NCBI GenBank assembly: GCA_002437495.1
Contig: DJQA01000006.1
Coordinates: 9,106 to 73,105, forward strand
Direction: 5' to 3'
Length of the DNA: 64,000 nucleotides
Origin: Prevotellaceae bacterium UBA6398
GTDB lineage: Bacteria; Bacteroidota; Bacteroidia; Bacteroidales; Bacteroidaceae
Position numbers and translations under genes: made by a program. This document shows, piece after piece, positions 8,733 to 17,692 of the stretch. Each line of letters begins with the position of its first letter. Positions within the stretch are counted from its first letter, which is position 1. Below the pieces are notes generated by a model, which was not told the origin of the DNA, ran no database searches, and saw only the letters and a list, made by a program, of their open reading frames with translations.

Positions 8733-10853
8733 ATGGCAAAAGCAGATTTGAATCTTACTCGTAATATCGGTATCATGGCTCACATCGATGCCGGTAAGAC
8801 GACTACTTCCGAGCGTATACTATTTTATACGGGTAAGACCCACAAGATAGGTGAGGTGCACGAAGGTGCCGCCACCATGGACTGGATGGAAGAGGAGCAG
8901 GAGCGCGGTATAACCATTACTTCGGCCGCTACTACAACTTACTGGAACTGGAACGGCAATACCTATAAGATAAACTTGATCGACACCCCGGGGCACGTGG
9001 ATTTCACAGCTGAGGTTGAGCGTTCGCTGCGCGTGCTCGATGGCGCAGTAGCTACATATTGCGCAGTAGGCGGCGTGCAGCCTCAGAGCGAGACTGTGTG
9101 GCGCCAGGCAGACAAATACGAGGTGCCTCGTATCGCTTTCGTTAATAAGATGGACCGTTCCGGTGCAGACTTCTTTGAGGTTGTGAACCAGATGAAAGCT
9201 ATTCTTCACGCCAATCCTTGCGTTGTGGCAATTCCAATCGGTGCAGAGGAAAACTTCAAGGGAGTTGTCGACCTTATTCAGATGAAGTCTATCGTGTGGA
9301 ATGACGAGACACAGGGCGCTGAATACGAAGTGGGAGAAATTCCCGATGAGCTGAAAGACGAGGCGCAGGAGTGGCACGACAAGATGGTTGAGCAGGCTGC
9401 GGAATTCGATGACTCCATAATGGAGAAATTTTTCGATGACCCCTCTAAGATAACAAAAGAGGAGATTATCGCAGCAATCCGCAAGGGTACACTCTCACAG
9501 AAGCTGACCCCGATGACGTGCGGTTCCGCATTCAAGAACAAGGGCGTGCAAACTTTGCTCGACTATGTTTGTATGTTCCTTCCGTCTCCTGTAGATACAC
9601 CTAACATCAAGGGTGTGAACCCGAGTACGGGCGAAGAAGAAGACCGCCGTCCGTCAGAAGACGAACATACCGCAGCCCTTGTGTTTAAGATAGCCACCGA
9701 CCCGTATGTGGGACGTCTTACATTCTTCCGTGTATATTCCGGTAAGATTACTGCCGGCTCTTATGTGTATAATGTTCGTTCCGGCAAGAAAGAGCGTATT
9801 TCGCGCCTGTTCCAGATGAACTCTAACAAACAGAACCCGGTTGACGTTATTGGAGCCGGTGATATCGGCGCGGGTGTAGGGTTCAAAGATGTGCGTACAG
9901 GCGACACCCTTGCAGATGAGGATGCTCCAATTGTACTCGAATCAATGGATTTCCCCGATCCTGTGATCGGAGTTGCGGTTGAACCGAAGACCCAGAAAGA
10001 TCTTGACAAGCTTTCAAATGGCCTTGCAAAACTCGCAGAAGAAGATCCAACGTTTACTGTTCATACCGATGAGCAGAGCGGACAGACAATCATCTCGGGT
10101 ATGGGTGAGCTTCACCTTGACATTATCATAGAGCGTCTTCGCCGCGAATTCAATGTTGAATGCAACCAGGGTAAGCCACAGGTTAACTACAAAGAGGCAA
10201 TCACTAAAACAGTCAACGTTCGTGAGATTTACAAGAAACAGACCGGTGGTCGTGGTAAGTTCGCGGATATTATTGTAAACGTTGGTCCTCTTGATCCCGA
10301 CTATAAAGACGGTAATTTGGAATTTATCAACAAAGTTACCGGTGGTAACATTCCTAAGGAATTCATCCCGTCCGTGCAGAAAGGCTTTGAGTCGGCAATG
10401 AAAAATGGTGTGCTTGGAGGTTATCCCATGGTTGGGCTTAAAGTGGAATTGCTTGATGGCTCTTTCCACCCGGTTGACTCCGATCAGCTTTCATTTGAAG
10501 TGGCGGCCATAAATGCCTACAAAAATGCGTGTGCAAAAGCGCATCCTGTCCTCATGGAGCCGATTATGCGTCTCGAGGTGGTTTGCCCGGAAGAAAATAT
10601 GGGCGATGTTATAGGCGACCTCAACAAACGCCGTGGTCAGGTGGAAGGTATGGATACCAACCGTAGTGGCGGACGTATAGTAAAGGCCTTGGTTCCGCTG
10701 GCAGAAACATTCGGATATGTAACGACTCTGCGTACCATCACGTCGGGACGTGCAACATCATCTATGCAATATGATCACCATGCACCGGTATCCACTTCGA
10801 TTGCGGAGAAGGTGCTCGAGGAAATAAAGGGACATACAGAGCTGCTTAAATAA
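8733..10853 (+). CDS. fusA: Translation elongation factor G
   Basis: The 706-residue GTPase catalyses ribosomal translocation. Visible G-domain motifs are AHIDAGKTT (P-loop), RGITI (switch), DTPGH and NKMD. The five-domain length matches canonical EF-G rather than RRF2 or a Tet(O/M)-type protection protein. An AAAGGAGAG ribosome-binding site precedes the ATG. No tuf gene follows, as is usual for Bacteroidetes. Confidence 0.98.
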   Translation: MAKADLNLTRNIGIMAHIDAGKTTTSERILFYTGKTHKIGEVHEGAATMDWMEEEQERGITITSAATTTYWNWNGNTYKINLIDTPGHVDFTAEVERSLRVLDGAVATYCAVGGVQPQSETVWRQADKYEVPRIAFVNKMDRSGADFFEVVNQMKAILHANPCVVAIPIGAEENFKGVVDLIQMKSIVWNDETQGAEYEVGEIPDELKDEAQEWHDKMVEQAAEFDDSIMEKFFDDPSKITKEEIIAAIRKGTLSQKLTPMTCGSAFKNKGVQTLLDYVCMFLPSPVDTPNIKGVNPSTGEEEDRRPSEDEHTAALVFKIATDPYVGRLTFFRVYSGKITAGSYVYNVRSGKKERISRLFQMNSNKQNPVDVIGAGDIGAGVGFKDVRTGDTLADEDAPIVLESMDFPDPVIGVAVEPKTQKDLDKLSNGLAKLAEEDPTFTVHTDEQSGQTIISGMGELHLDIIIERLRREFNVECNQGKPQVNYKEAITKTVNVREIYKKQTGGRGKFADIIVNVGPLDPDYKDGNLEFINKVTGGNIPKEFIPSVQKGFESAMKNGVLGGYPMVGLKVELLDGSFHPVDSDQLSFEVAAINAYKNACAKAHPVLMEPIMRLEVVCPEENMGDVIGDLNKRRGQVEGMDTNRSGGRIVKALVPLAETFGYVTTLRTITSGRATSSMQYDHHAPVSTSIAEKVLEEIKGHTELLK

Positions 10854-10861
10854 GAAAAACG

Positions 10862-10906
10862 TTCCGGGATGGCGGGGTTAACGAATGACTCTTAACCCCG
10901 TCGGAA
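10862..10906 (+). promoter_or_regulatory. Strong hairpin between fusA and rpsJ
   Basis: CGGGGTTAA (10873-10881) pairs with TTAACCCCG (10892-10900), and TTCCG (10862-10866) can extend the stem with CGGAA (10902-10906). No U tract follows, so an intrinsic terminator is unlikely. Its place just ahead of the S10 genes would suit an mRNA processing site or an r-protein autoregulatory leader. Confidence 0.5.
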
Positions 10907-10928
10907 TGGAACAAAATAATATCCAAAA

Positions 10929-11234
10929 ATGAGTCAAAAAATAAGAATCAAACTGAAATCATACGATTATTCTTTGGTAGAGAAGTCTGCTGAGAAAATC
11001 GTGAAAACCGTCAAGGCAACGGGTGCAATTGTGAGCGGGCCTATTCCTCTTCCTACCCGTAAGCGCATAATCACTGTGAACCGAAGCACTTTCGTAAATA
11101 AGAAAGCGCGCGAGCAGTTCGAGCTTTCAAGCTACAAGCGCCTCATTGACATATACAGTTCCACCTCCAAGACAGTGGATGCCTTGATGAAATTGGAACT
11201 CCCGTGCGGTGTGGAAGTGGAAATAAAGGTATAG
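10929..11234 (+). CDS. rpsJ: 30S ribosomal protein S10
   Basis: The 101-residue S10 has the typical start (KIRIKLKSYDYSLVEKSAEKIV) and the loop GPIPLPTRKRIITVNRS. In many bacteria S10 (NusE) also takes part in transcription antitermination. It opens the S10-type gene block, preceded by the hairpin at 10862-10906. Confidence 0.98.
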   Translation: MSQKIRIKLKSYDYSLVEKSAEKIVKTVKATGAIVSGPIPLPTRKRIITVNRSTFVNKKAREQFELSSYKRLIDIYSSTSKTVDALMKLELPCGVEVEIKV

Positions 11235-11281
11235 TACAATACAATACAACTAATAACATATCACTCAAATAAATTACTGAA

Positions 11282-11899
11282 ATGCCAGGATTATTAGGAA
11301 AGAAAATCGGAATGACATCCGTTTTCAGTGCTGATGGTAAGAATGTGCCATGCACTGTTATCGAAGCTGGCCCTTGTGTAGTTACGCAGGTGAAGAGTGT
11401 GGAGAAGGACGGCTATGCTGCCGTTCAGCTAGGTTTCCAGGAGGCAAAGGCAAAAAATACGACCAAGCCTATGGACGGACACTTCAAAAAAGCCGGCACA
11501 ACTCCCAAGCGCCACTTGGCCGAGTTCACTGATTTTGACAAGGAGCTGAATTTAGGCGACGTAGTAACCGTTGACGTTTTCGAAGGAGCAAACTTCGTTG
11601 ACGTAACCGGCACGTCCAAGGGACATGGTTTCCAAGGCGTTGTGAAGCGTCATGGATTTGGCGGTGTAGGTCAAACTACTCACGGTCAGGACGACCGTTT
11701 GAGAAAACCGGGTTCTATAGGTGCCTGCTCTTATCCTGCAAAGGTGTTCAAGGGTATGCGCATGGGTGGCCAGATGGGCAACGAGCGCGTAACGACGCAC
11801 AATCTGCAGATACTTAAAGTTATTCCTGAGAGCAACCTCTTGCTGATAAAAGGTTCTGTTCCCGGATGCAAAGGTTCAATCTTAATTCTCAAGAAATAA
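11282..11899 (+). CDS. rplC: 50S ribosomal protein L3
   Basis: The 205-residue L3 starts MPGLLGKKIGMTSVF and contains the conserved tip loop around GHGFQGVVKRHGFGG, which reaches toward the peptidyl-transferase centre. Its TAA stop shares a base with the rplD ATG (TAATG at 11897-11901), implying translational coupling. Confidence 0.98.
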   Translation: MPGLLGKKIGMTSVFSADGKNVPCTVIEAGPCVVTQVKSVEKDGYAAVQLGFQEAKAKNTTKPMDGHFKKAGTTPKRHLAEFTDFDKELNLGDVVTVDVFEGANFVDVTGTSKGHGFQGVVKRHGFGGVGQTTHGQDDRLRKPGSIGACSYPAKVFKGMRMGGQMGNERVTTHNLQILKVIPESNLLLIKGSVPGCKGSILILKK

Positions 11900-12537
11900 T
11901 GGAACTAAGCGTATATAATATAAAAGGAGAAGACACGGGTCGCAAAATAACACTTGACGACGCCATATATGGCATAGAACCCAATGATCACGCTATATAT
12001 CTTGCTGTGAAGCAATATATGGCAAACCGCCGTCAGGGTACTGCCAAGTCAAAGGAAAGAAGCGAAATAAGCGGCTCCACCCGTAAACTCGGTCGCCAGA
12101 AAGGCGGTGGCGGTGCACGACGCGGTGATATCAACTCGCCATTGCTGGTGGGCGGTGCTCGCGTTTTCGGTCCGAAGCCACGCGACTACGGATTTAAACT
12201 AAACAAAAAGGTTAAGGCTCTCGCTCGCCGCTCTGCACTTAGCTACAAGGCAAAGGAAAATTCAATCATCGTAGTTGAAGATTTCACATTCGAGACCCCA
12301 AAGACAAAGAGCTATATAGAGCTGCTTAACAATCTCAAAGTTAGCGACAAGAAATCTCTTGTTGTTCTTCCCGATGTTGACCGCAACGTATATCTCTCAG
12401 GGCGTAATCTGAAAGGCACTAAGGTAACAGTTGCGAAAACTCTTAACACATACATTGTGCTTGATGCCAGTGTGATTCTCTTAACAGAGAAGAGCGTAAT
12501 GGAAATCAATGACGCATTTAACAACAAGGAGGCTTGA
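11899..12537 (+). CDS. rplD: 50S ribosomal protein L4
   Basis: The 212-residue L4 begins MELSVYNIKGEDTGR at the ATG overlapping the rplC stop; the longer frame upstream lies within rplC and is rejected. The globular domain and the basic exit-tunnel extension (GSTRKLGRQKGGGGARRGD) are present. In enterobacteria L4 represses the S10 operon; whether that holds here is unknown. Confidence 0.97.
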   Translation: MELSVYNIKGEDTGRKITLDDAIYGIEPNDHAIYLAVKQYMANRRQGTAKSKERSEISGSTRKLGRQKGGGGARRGDINSPLLVGGARVFGPKPRDYGFKLNKKVKALARRSALSYKAKENSIIVVEDFTFETPKTKSYIELLNNLKVSDKKSLVVLPDVDRNVYLSGRNLKGTKVTVAKTLNTYIVLDASVILLTEKSVMEINDAFNNKEA

Positions 12538-12539
12538 TT

Positions 12540-12830
12540 ATGAAATTTATAATTCGTCCGTTGGTTACCGAGAAAATGAATCGCCTAACCGAGAAAGAAC
12601 ATAAGTATGGCTTCCTGGTAAGCCCCAGCGCAAACAAGGTGCAAATAAAGGCAGAGGTAGAGTCCCTTTACAACGTAAGCGTTATCGGCATAAGCACTAT
12701 GCGCTATGCCGGTAAGAACAAGAGCCGCTACACTCGCTCAGGCTTCACGAAAGGACGCACCAACGCCTATAAGAAAGCAGTCGTTACATTGAAGGACGGC
12801 GATACAATAGATTTTTACAGCAACATTTGA
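12540..12830 (+). CDS. rplW: 50S ribosomal protein L23
   Basis: The 96-residue L23 starts MKFIIRPLVTEKMNRL at the ATG three bases after the rplD stop. An AAGGAGG Shine-Dalgarno sequence at 12527-12533, inside the end of rplD, supports this start over the TTG six bases earlier. L23 lines the tunnel exit and is a docking site for trigger factor and SRP. Confidence 0.97.
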   Translation: MKFIIRPLVTEKMNRLTEKEHKYGFLVSPSANKVQIKAEVESLYNVSVIGISTMRYAGKNKSRYTRSGFTKGRTNAYKKAVVTLKDGDTIDFYSNI

Positions 12831-12836
12831 TAAAAT

Positions 12837-13670
12837 ATGGCAGTACGTAAAATTAAACCTACTACACCGGGTCAGAGACATAAAATTATTGGTACGTTCG
12901 AAGAAATTACTGCATCCGTACCAGAGAAATCTCTCGTTTACGGCAAACGCTCCACTGGCGGTCGTAACAATGTAGGCAAAATGACGGTGCGCTATCGTGG
13001 CGGTGGTCACAAGCGCAAACTCCGTTTGGTTGACTTCAAGAGGGATAAAGATGGTGTACCCGCAGTGGTTAAGACAATAGAATACGATCCCAACCGTTCG
13101 GCTCGTATAGCGTTGCTCTTCTACGCTGATGGAGAGAAAAGATATATTGTTGCTCCCAACGGATTGAAAGTTGGAACTACGCTGATGTCGGGAGCGCAAG
13201 CCGCTCCTGAGGTAGGCAATACGCTCCCTCTTCAGAACATTCCCGTGGGAACGGTGATACATAACATAGAGCTCCGCCCGGGTCAGGGTGCAAAGCTTGT
13301 GCGCTCGGCAGGTAACTTCGCGCAACTGACATCCCGTGAGGGACGCTATTGCGTAATAAAACTGCCCTCAGGCGAGACTCGCCAGATACTCAGTGCCTGC
13401 AAGGCCACGATAGGCAGTGTTGGCAATTCGGATCATGCTCTCGAAAGTTCAGGTAAGGCTGGACGCAGCCGTTGGCTGGGTCGTCGTCCTCACAACCGTG
13501 GTGTTGTGATGAACCCGGTAGACCACCCGATGGGTGGTGGTGAAGGCCGTCAGTCCGGTGGACATCCTCGTTCAAGGAATGGTTTGTATGCTAAGGGTCT
13601 CAAGACAAGAGCTCCCAAGAAGGCATCGAACAAGTATATCATTGAAAGAGCTAACGCTAAGAAAAAATAA
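12837..13670 (+). CDS. rplB: 50S ribosomal protein L2
   Basis: The 277-residue L2 is of normal length. It has the RNA-binding OB/SH3 core and the C-terminal signature NPVDHPMGGGEGR, whose His is linked to peptidyl-transferase assembly. It follows rplW after 6 bp. Confidence 0.98.
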   Translation: MAVRKIKPTTPGQRHKIIGTFEEITASVPEKSLVYGKRSTGGRNNVGKMTVRYRGGGHKRKLRLVDFKRDKDGVPAVVKTIEYDPNRSARIALLFYADGEKRYIVAPNGLKVGTTLMSGAQAAPEVGNTLPLQNIPVGTVIHNIELRPGQGAKLVRSAGNFAQLTSREGRYCVIKLPSGETRQILSACKATIGSVGNSDHALESSGKAGRSRWLGRRPHNRGVVMNPVDHPMGGGEGRQSGGHPRSRNGLYAKGLKTRAPKKASNKYIIERANAKKK

Positions 13671-13688
13671 CTGTTAAGAGAGTAAATT

Positions 13689-13958
13689 ATGAGTCGTTCA
13701 TTAAAAAAAGGACCGTACATCGCAGTTACTTTGGAAAAGAAAATCCTTGCCATGAATGAAAAAGGCAAAAAAAGCGTTGTAAAAACTTGGTCCAGGGCTT
13801 CAATGATATCCCCGGATTTTGTGGGTCACACCATTGCTGTCCATAACGGAAATAAATTCATCCCTGTTTACGTTACAGAAAACATGGTGGGTCATAAACT
13901 TGGGGAGTTCGCTCCTACACGTAGGTTTGGCGGTCATTCAGGCAACAACAAGAAGTAA
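13689..13958 (+). CDS. rpsS: 30S ribosomal protein S19
   Basis: The 89-residue S19 starts MSRSLKKGPYI and ends with the conserved HKLGEFAPTRRFGGHSG segment. It forms a complex with S13 in the head of the small subunit. The ATG follows an AGAGAG ribosome-binding site. Confidence 0.98.
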   Translation: MSRSLKKGPYIAVTLEKKILAMNEKGKKSVVKTWSRASMISPDFVGHTIAVHNGNKFIPVYVTENMVGHKLGEFAPTRRFGGHSGNNKK

Positions 13959-13999
13959 CCGCCGAAGCAGGAAAAAAGAAAAAAAAAAGAATAATAATA

Positions 14000-14398
14000 A
14001 TGGGAAAAAGAAAAAGATTGGCGGCTCAAGCTATTAAGGAAAGCCGCAAGACCCAGTACTTTGCCAAGCTACAAGGCGTTCCCTCCTCACCACGCAAGAT
14101 GCGATATGTTGTTGACATGATACGCGGTATGGAGGTTAATCACGCGCTTGGTACTCTTCGCTTTTCTGCAAAAGCTGCATCGGTGCCGGTGGAAAAACTT
14201 CTGCGTTCGGCCATCAGCAACTGGGAGGCGAAAAATGACCGTAAGGCCGAAGAAGGTGAACTCTTCATTACGAAAGTGTTCGTTGACGAGGGCGTCACTC
14301 TGAAGCGCATGCGCCCTGCCCCCCAGGGACGCGGCTATCGTATTCGCAAACGTTCCAATCACGTAACGCTGTTCGTCGGAACAAAAAATGACAAATAA
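14000..14398 (+). CDS. rplV: 50S ribosomal protein L22
   Basis: The 132-residue L22 has the conserved core (SPRKMRYVVDMIRG, AKAASVPVEKLLRSAISNWEAK) and the beta-hairpin MRPAPQGRGYRIRKRSNH that lines the exit tunnel. It is preceded by an A-rich stretch (13974-13998) rather than a strong Shine-Dalgarno sequence, which is common in Bacteroidetes. Confidence 0.98.
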   Translation: MGKRKRLAAQAIKESRKTQYFAKLQGVPSSPRKMRYVVDMIRGMEVNHALGTLRFSAKAASVPVEKLLRSAISNWEAKNDRKAEEGELFITKVFVDEGVTLKRMRPAPQGRGYRIRKRSNHVTLFVGTKNDK

Positions 14399-14406
14399 TT
14401 AAGATT

Positions 14407-15144
14407 ATGGGACAGAAAGTAAATCCGATAAGCAACAGACTAGGTATTATCCGCGGTTGGGATTCTAATTGGTTTGGAGAGCGCAGCTATCCCGACAACA
14501 TAGTGGAGGATAGCAAAATCAGAAAGTACATCCAAACAAGGCTTGACGAGCGCCAGGCCGGCAATGCTGTGTCGAAGATTGTTATAGAGCGTACACTTAA
14601 GCTCATAACAGTAACAATATGCACTTCACGCCCGGGTCTTATAATAGGCAAGGGAGGGCAGGAAGTAGACAAGCTCAAAGAGGAGCTGAAAAAGCTAACC
14701 AATAAGGATATTCAGGTGAATATCTTTGAGGTTAAGAAGCCAGACCTCGATGCCCAGGTTGTAGGTAAAACCATCGCGCGCCAGATAGAGGGCAAGATGG
14801 CGTATCGTCGCGTCATCAAGATGGCCATACAAAATACCATGCGCGCAGGCGCGGAAGGCATAAAGGTGCATATTGCAGGTCGTTTGAACGGGGCAGAAAT
14901 GGCTCGTCAGGAGATGTACAAGGAAGGACGTACGCCTCTTCATACATTCCGTGCCGATATTGATTACTGCCAGACAACTGCTCTAACCAAAGTGGGACTT
15001 CTGGGTATAAAGGTGTGGATTTGCCGTGGCGAAATTTATCACAAGGTTGATCTTGCACCAAATTATGCGCAGCAGAAGGAAAATGGACGCCAGGGAGGCG
15101 AGCGCAGACGCGGCTTCGGCAAGAGAAGAAACAATAACCGCTAA
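14407..15144 (+). CDS. rpsC: 30S ribosomal protein S3
   Basis: The 245-residue S3 begins MGQKVNPISNRLGIIRGWDS and has the KH-type GLIIGKGGQEVDKL motif that grips incoming mRNA. A basic Gly/Arg tail (GGERRRGFGKRR) completes it. It follows rplV after 8 bp. Confidence 0.98.
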   Translation: MGQKVNPISNRLGIIRGWDSNWFGERSYPDNIVEDSKIRKYIQTRLDERQAGNAVSKIVIERTLKLITVTICTSRPGLIIGKGGQEVDKLKEELKKLTNKDIQVNIFEVKKPDLDAQVVGKTIARQIEGKMAYRRVIKMAIQNTMRAGAEGIKVHIAGRLNGAEMARQEMYKEGRTPLHTFRADIDYCQTTALTKVGLLGIKVWICRGEIYHKVDLAPNYAQQKENGRQGGERRRGFGKRRNNNR

Positions 15145-15157
15145 TTAGTTAAGAACA

Positions 15158-15583
15158 ATGTTACAACCTAAAAGAACTAAATACAGAAGACCTCAAAAAG
15201 GACGCTGCAAAGGCAACGCCCAAAGAGGAAATCAGCTGGCATTTGGTAGCTTTGGTATCAAGAGTCTTGAGACAGAGTGGATAAGCCAGCGCCAGATAGA
15301 GGCTGCGCGTGTTGCTGTGTCGCGTTACATGCAGCGTGAGGGGCAGATCTGGATTCGCATTTTCCCCGACAAACCAATTACCAAAAAGCCTGCGGATGTA
15401 CGTATGGGTAAAGGTAAGGGTGACCCTGTAGGCTTTGTGTTCCCCATCACGCCGGGGCGCATAATATTTGAGGTGGAAGGCGTTTCGTATGAGATAGCAA
15501 AAGAGGCTTTGCGCCTAGCTGCACAGAAGTTGCCTGTAACCACGAAATTTGTTGTAAGACGTGATTACGATAAAAACGCATGA
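15158..15583 (+). CDS. rplP: 50S ribosomal protein L16
   Basis: The 141-residue L16 starts MLQPKRTKYRRPQKGR and keeps the RMGKGKG loop near the A-site tRNA. Its TGA lies inside ATGATTATG at the start of rpmC, so the two genes are translationally coupled. Confidence 0.98.
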   Translation: MLQPKRTKYRRPQKGRCKGNAQRGNQLAFGSFGIKSLETEWISQRQIEAARVAVSRYMQREGQIWIRIFPDKPITKKPADVRMGKGKGDPVGFVFPITPGRIIFEVEGVSYEIAKEALRLAAQKLPVTTKFVVRRDYDKNA

Positions 15584-15585
15584 TT

Positions 15586-15780
15586 ATGAAGATTGCAGAA
15601 ATAAATGAACTTCAGACTCCGGAATTGAAGGAACGCCTCGATGCAGAGGAAAGCAACTATCACCAGATGAAGCTGAACCATTCCATATCTCCTATAGAGA
15701 ACCCTTCTCGCATAAAGGAGGCTCGCCGCACCATAGCACGCATTAAAACCGTATTGCGTCAAAGAGAACTTAATAAATAA
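15586..15780 (+). CDS. rpmC: 50S ribosomal protein L29
   Basis: The 64-residue two-helix protein (MKIAEINELQTPELKERL) sits at the tunnel exit next to L23. I chose the second ATG of ATGATTATG (15586) because it gives the usual MK start; the ATG at 15580, overlapping the rplP stop, would add only Met-Ile. Confidence 0.95.
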   Translation: MKIAEINELQTPELKERLDAEESNYHQMKLNHSISPIENPSRIKEARRTIARIKTVLRQRELNK

Positions 15781-15792
15781 AGGCAGGTAAAA

Positions 15793-16050
15793 ATGGAAGA
15801 AAGAAATTTGAGAAAGACCCGCCAGGGTGTAGTGGTGAGCAATAAGATGGACAAAACCATTGTTGTTGAGGCCAAGTTCAAGGAAATGCACCCGATTTAT
15901 GGCAAATTTGTGTCTAAGACAAAATCATATCACGTGCATGACGAAAAGAACGAGTGTAATGTTGGCGATACGGTCTTGATAATGGAAACTCGTCCCTTGA
16001 GCAAAACTAAGAGATGGAGATTAGTAGAAATCGTAGAAAAAGCTAAGTAA
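15793..16050 (+). CDS. rpsQ: 30S ribosomal protein S17
   Basis: The 85-residue OB-fold protein contains RQGVVVSNKMDKTIVV and the GDTVLIMETRPLSKTKRWR signature. An AGGCAGG-type ribosome-binding site precedes the ATG. rplN follows after 2 bp. Confidence 0.98.
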   Translation: MEERNLRKTRQGVVVSNKMDKTIVVEAKFKEMHPIYGKFVSKTKSYHVHDEKNECNVGDTVLIMETRPLSKTKRWRLVEIVEKAK

Positions 16051-16052
16051 AA

Positions 16053-16418
16053 ATGATACAAGTAGAAACAAGACTCAATGTGGCCGACAACAGCGGTGCT
16101 CGTGAGGCAGTATGCATCCGTGTACTCGGCGGCACAAAACGCCGTTATGCCACTGTAGGCGATACCATTGTTGTTGCTGTTCAAAACGTGATACCCTCGA
16201 GCGACATGAAGAAAGGAACAGTATCGCGTGCTTTGATCGTTCGCACAAGCAAGGAAATCCATCGCGCCGACGGTTCATGCATTCGCTTTGACGATAATGC
16301 TTGCGTATTGCTTAATGCAGCAGGAGAACTTCGCGCAAGCCGTATTTTCGGCCCGGTTGCGCGCGAACTCCGTGCTGTTAATATGAAAGTTGTGTCGTTG
16401 GCACCGGAGGTACTTTAA
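16053..16418 (+). CDS. rplN: 50S ribosomal protein L14
   Basis: The 121-residue L14 starts MIQVETRLNVADNSGAREA and has the conserved VRTSKE and RIFGPVARELR segments. It forms part of the bridge between the subunits and is the contact for the silencing factor RsfS. Confidence 0.98.
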   Translation: MIQVETRLNVADNSGAREAVCIRVLGGTKRRYATVGDTIVVAVQNVIPSSDMKKGTVSRALIVRTSKEIHRADGSCIRFDDNACVLLNAAGELRASRIFGPVARELRAVNMKVVSLAPEVL

Positions 16419-16431
16419 CATTAAAGCAGAG

Positions 16432-16752
16432 ATGAGTAAATTACATATTAAAAAAGGAGACACCGTTTATGTGAATTCCGGAGAGAACCGCGGCCAGAAA
16501 GGTAAGGTAATCAAGGTATTCGTGGCAGAGCAGCGTGCAATCGTTGAAGGTGTAAACATGGTTTCGAAATCGCAGAAGCCCTCTGCGAAAGCTCCGCAAG
16601 GCGGGATTATAAAGAAAGAGGCTCCCATACATATATCGAACCTCAATGTTATAGACCCGAAGAGCGGGAAGCCTACACGCATAGGGCGTCGTCTCAATGA
16701 AGAAGGCAAGCTCGTGCGTTATTCCAAAAAATCAGGGGAGGAAATCAAGTAA
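16432..16752 (+). CDS. rplX: 50S ribosomal protein L24
   Basis: The 106-residue KOW-domain protein (KKGDTVYVNSGENRGQKGKVIKV) starts at the ATG 13 bp after rplN. The longer frame into rplN lacks family support. The stop shares its last A with the ATG of rplE (TAATG). Confidence 0.97.
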   Translation: MSKLHIKKGDTVYVNSGENRGQKGKVIKVFVAEQRAIVEGVNMVSKSQKPSAKAPQGGIIKKEAPIHISNLNVIDPKSGKPTRIGRRLNEEGKLVRYSKKSGEEIK

Positions 16753-17309
16753 TGAGTAATACCGCAAGTCTAAAACAGGTTTATGCCGAGCGTATTGCTC
16801 CGGCGCTTATGAAGAAGTTTAACTATTCTTCCAAAATGCAGATTCCTGTGCTGAAGAAAATCGTCATAAACGAAGGTTTGGGCGATGCTACGCAGGACAA
16901 GAAGATCATTGACAAAGCAATTGAGGAGCTTACAGCCATTACAGGTCAGAAGGCCGTGGCCACATTGTCAAAGAAAGATATAGCGAACTTCAAGGTCCGT
17001 AAAAAGATGCCCATTGGCGTAAGGGTTACACTACGCCGTGAGCGTATGTATGAATTCTTAGAGGAGCTTATACGTGTTGCTCTTCCGCGTATTAGGGATT
17101 TCAAGGGCATAGATAGCAAGCTCGATGGACGCGGGAACTATTCTCTCGGCATCAAGGAGCAGATAATTTTCCCAGAAATAAATATCGACAGCGTTGACCG
17201 CTTGAACGGTATGAATATTACATTCGTAACTACGGCGCAGACTGACGAAGAGGGATATGCCCTTCTCAAAGAGTTCGGCTTGCCGTTCAAGGACGCAAAA
17301 AACAATTAA
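16752..17309 (+). CDS. rplE: 50S ribosomal protein L5
   Basis: The 185-residue L5 binds 5S rRNA in the central protuberance. Conserved parts are KIVINEGLGDA, KKMPIGVRVTLRRERMYEFL and the ending FGLPFK. Translation is coupled to rplX by a one-base overlap. Confidence 0.98.
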   Translation: MSNTASLKQVYAERIAPALMKKFNYSSKMQIPVLKKIVINEGLGDATQDKKIIDKAIEELTAITGQKAVATLSKKDIANFKVRKKMPIGVRVTLRRERMYEFLEELIRVALPRIRDFKGIDSKLDGRGNYSLGIKEQIIFPEINIDSVDRLNGMNITFVTTAQTDEEGYALLKEFGLPFKDAKNN

Positions 17310-17315
17310 AAAGAT

Positions 17316-17618
17316 ATGGCAAAGGAATCAATGAAAGCACGTGAAGTTAAGCGTGCTAAAATGGTAGCCAAATATGCAGAGAAGCGTGCCGCCCTCAAAA
17401 AAATCATAAACACTACAGATGATCCAGTAGAGGCTTACGAGGCAGCGCGCAAACTTCAGGCAATTCCTCACAATGCATCTCCTGTGCGCCTGCACAATCG
17501 TTGCAAAATTACAGGACGCCCCAAAGGATATCTCCGTATGTTCGGCCTGTCCCGTATACAGTTCCGTGAGATGGCATCAAGCGGGCTCATACCGGGCGTG
17601 AAGAAGGCCAGCTGGTAA
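17316..17618 (+). CDS. rpsN: 30S ribosomal protein S14, zinc-independent form
   Basis: The 100-residue protein is the long S14 form and lacks the CxxC pairs of the zinc-ribbon paralogue (a single Cys occurs in NRCKITGRPKG). Cells with only this form do not depend on zinc for S14. The ending FREMASSGLIPGVKKASW is typical. Confidence 0.97.
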   Translation: MAKESMKAREVKRAKMVAKYAEKRAALKKIINTTDDPVEAYEAARKLQAIPHNASPVRLHNRCKITGRPKGYLRMFGLSRIQFREMASSGLIPGVKKASW

Positions 17619-17652
17619 ACCAAGAAGAATAAAAAGAGTATTTAATTTAATA

Positions 17653-17678
17653 TTGTCGGGGGAATTCCCGATCAATTA
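17653..17678 (+). other. Small hairpin in the rpsN-rpsH gap
   Basis: TTG.CGGG and CCCGA.CAA can pair around a GGAATT loop in the 74-bp gap before rpsH, flanked by A/T runs. It could be an mRNA processing or stability site, or part of a regulatory leader. The fold is weak and the call tentative. Confidence 0.3.
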
Positions 17679-17692
17679 AACAAATCAAATCA

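Noticed and set aside
10854..10928. Missing tuf gene after fusA as a deletion
   Set aside because: In Bacteroidetes tuf is normally located elsewhere, so its absence here is expected.
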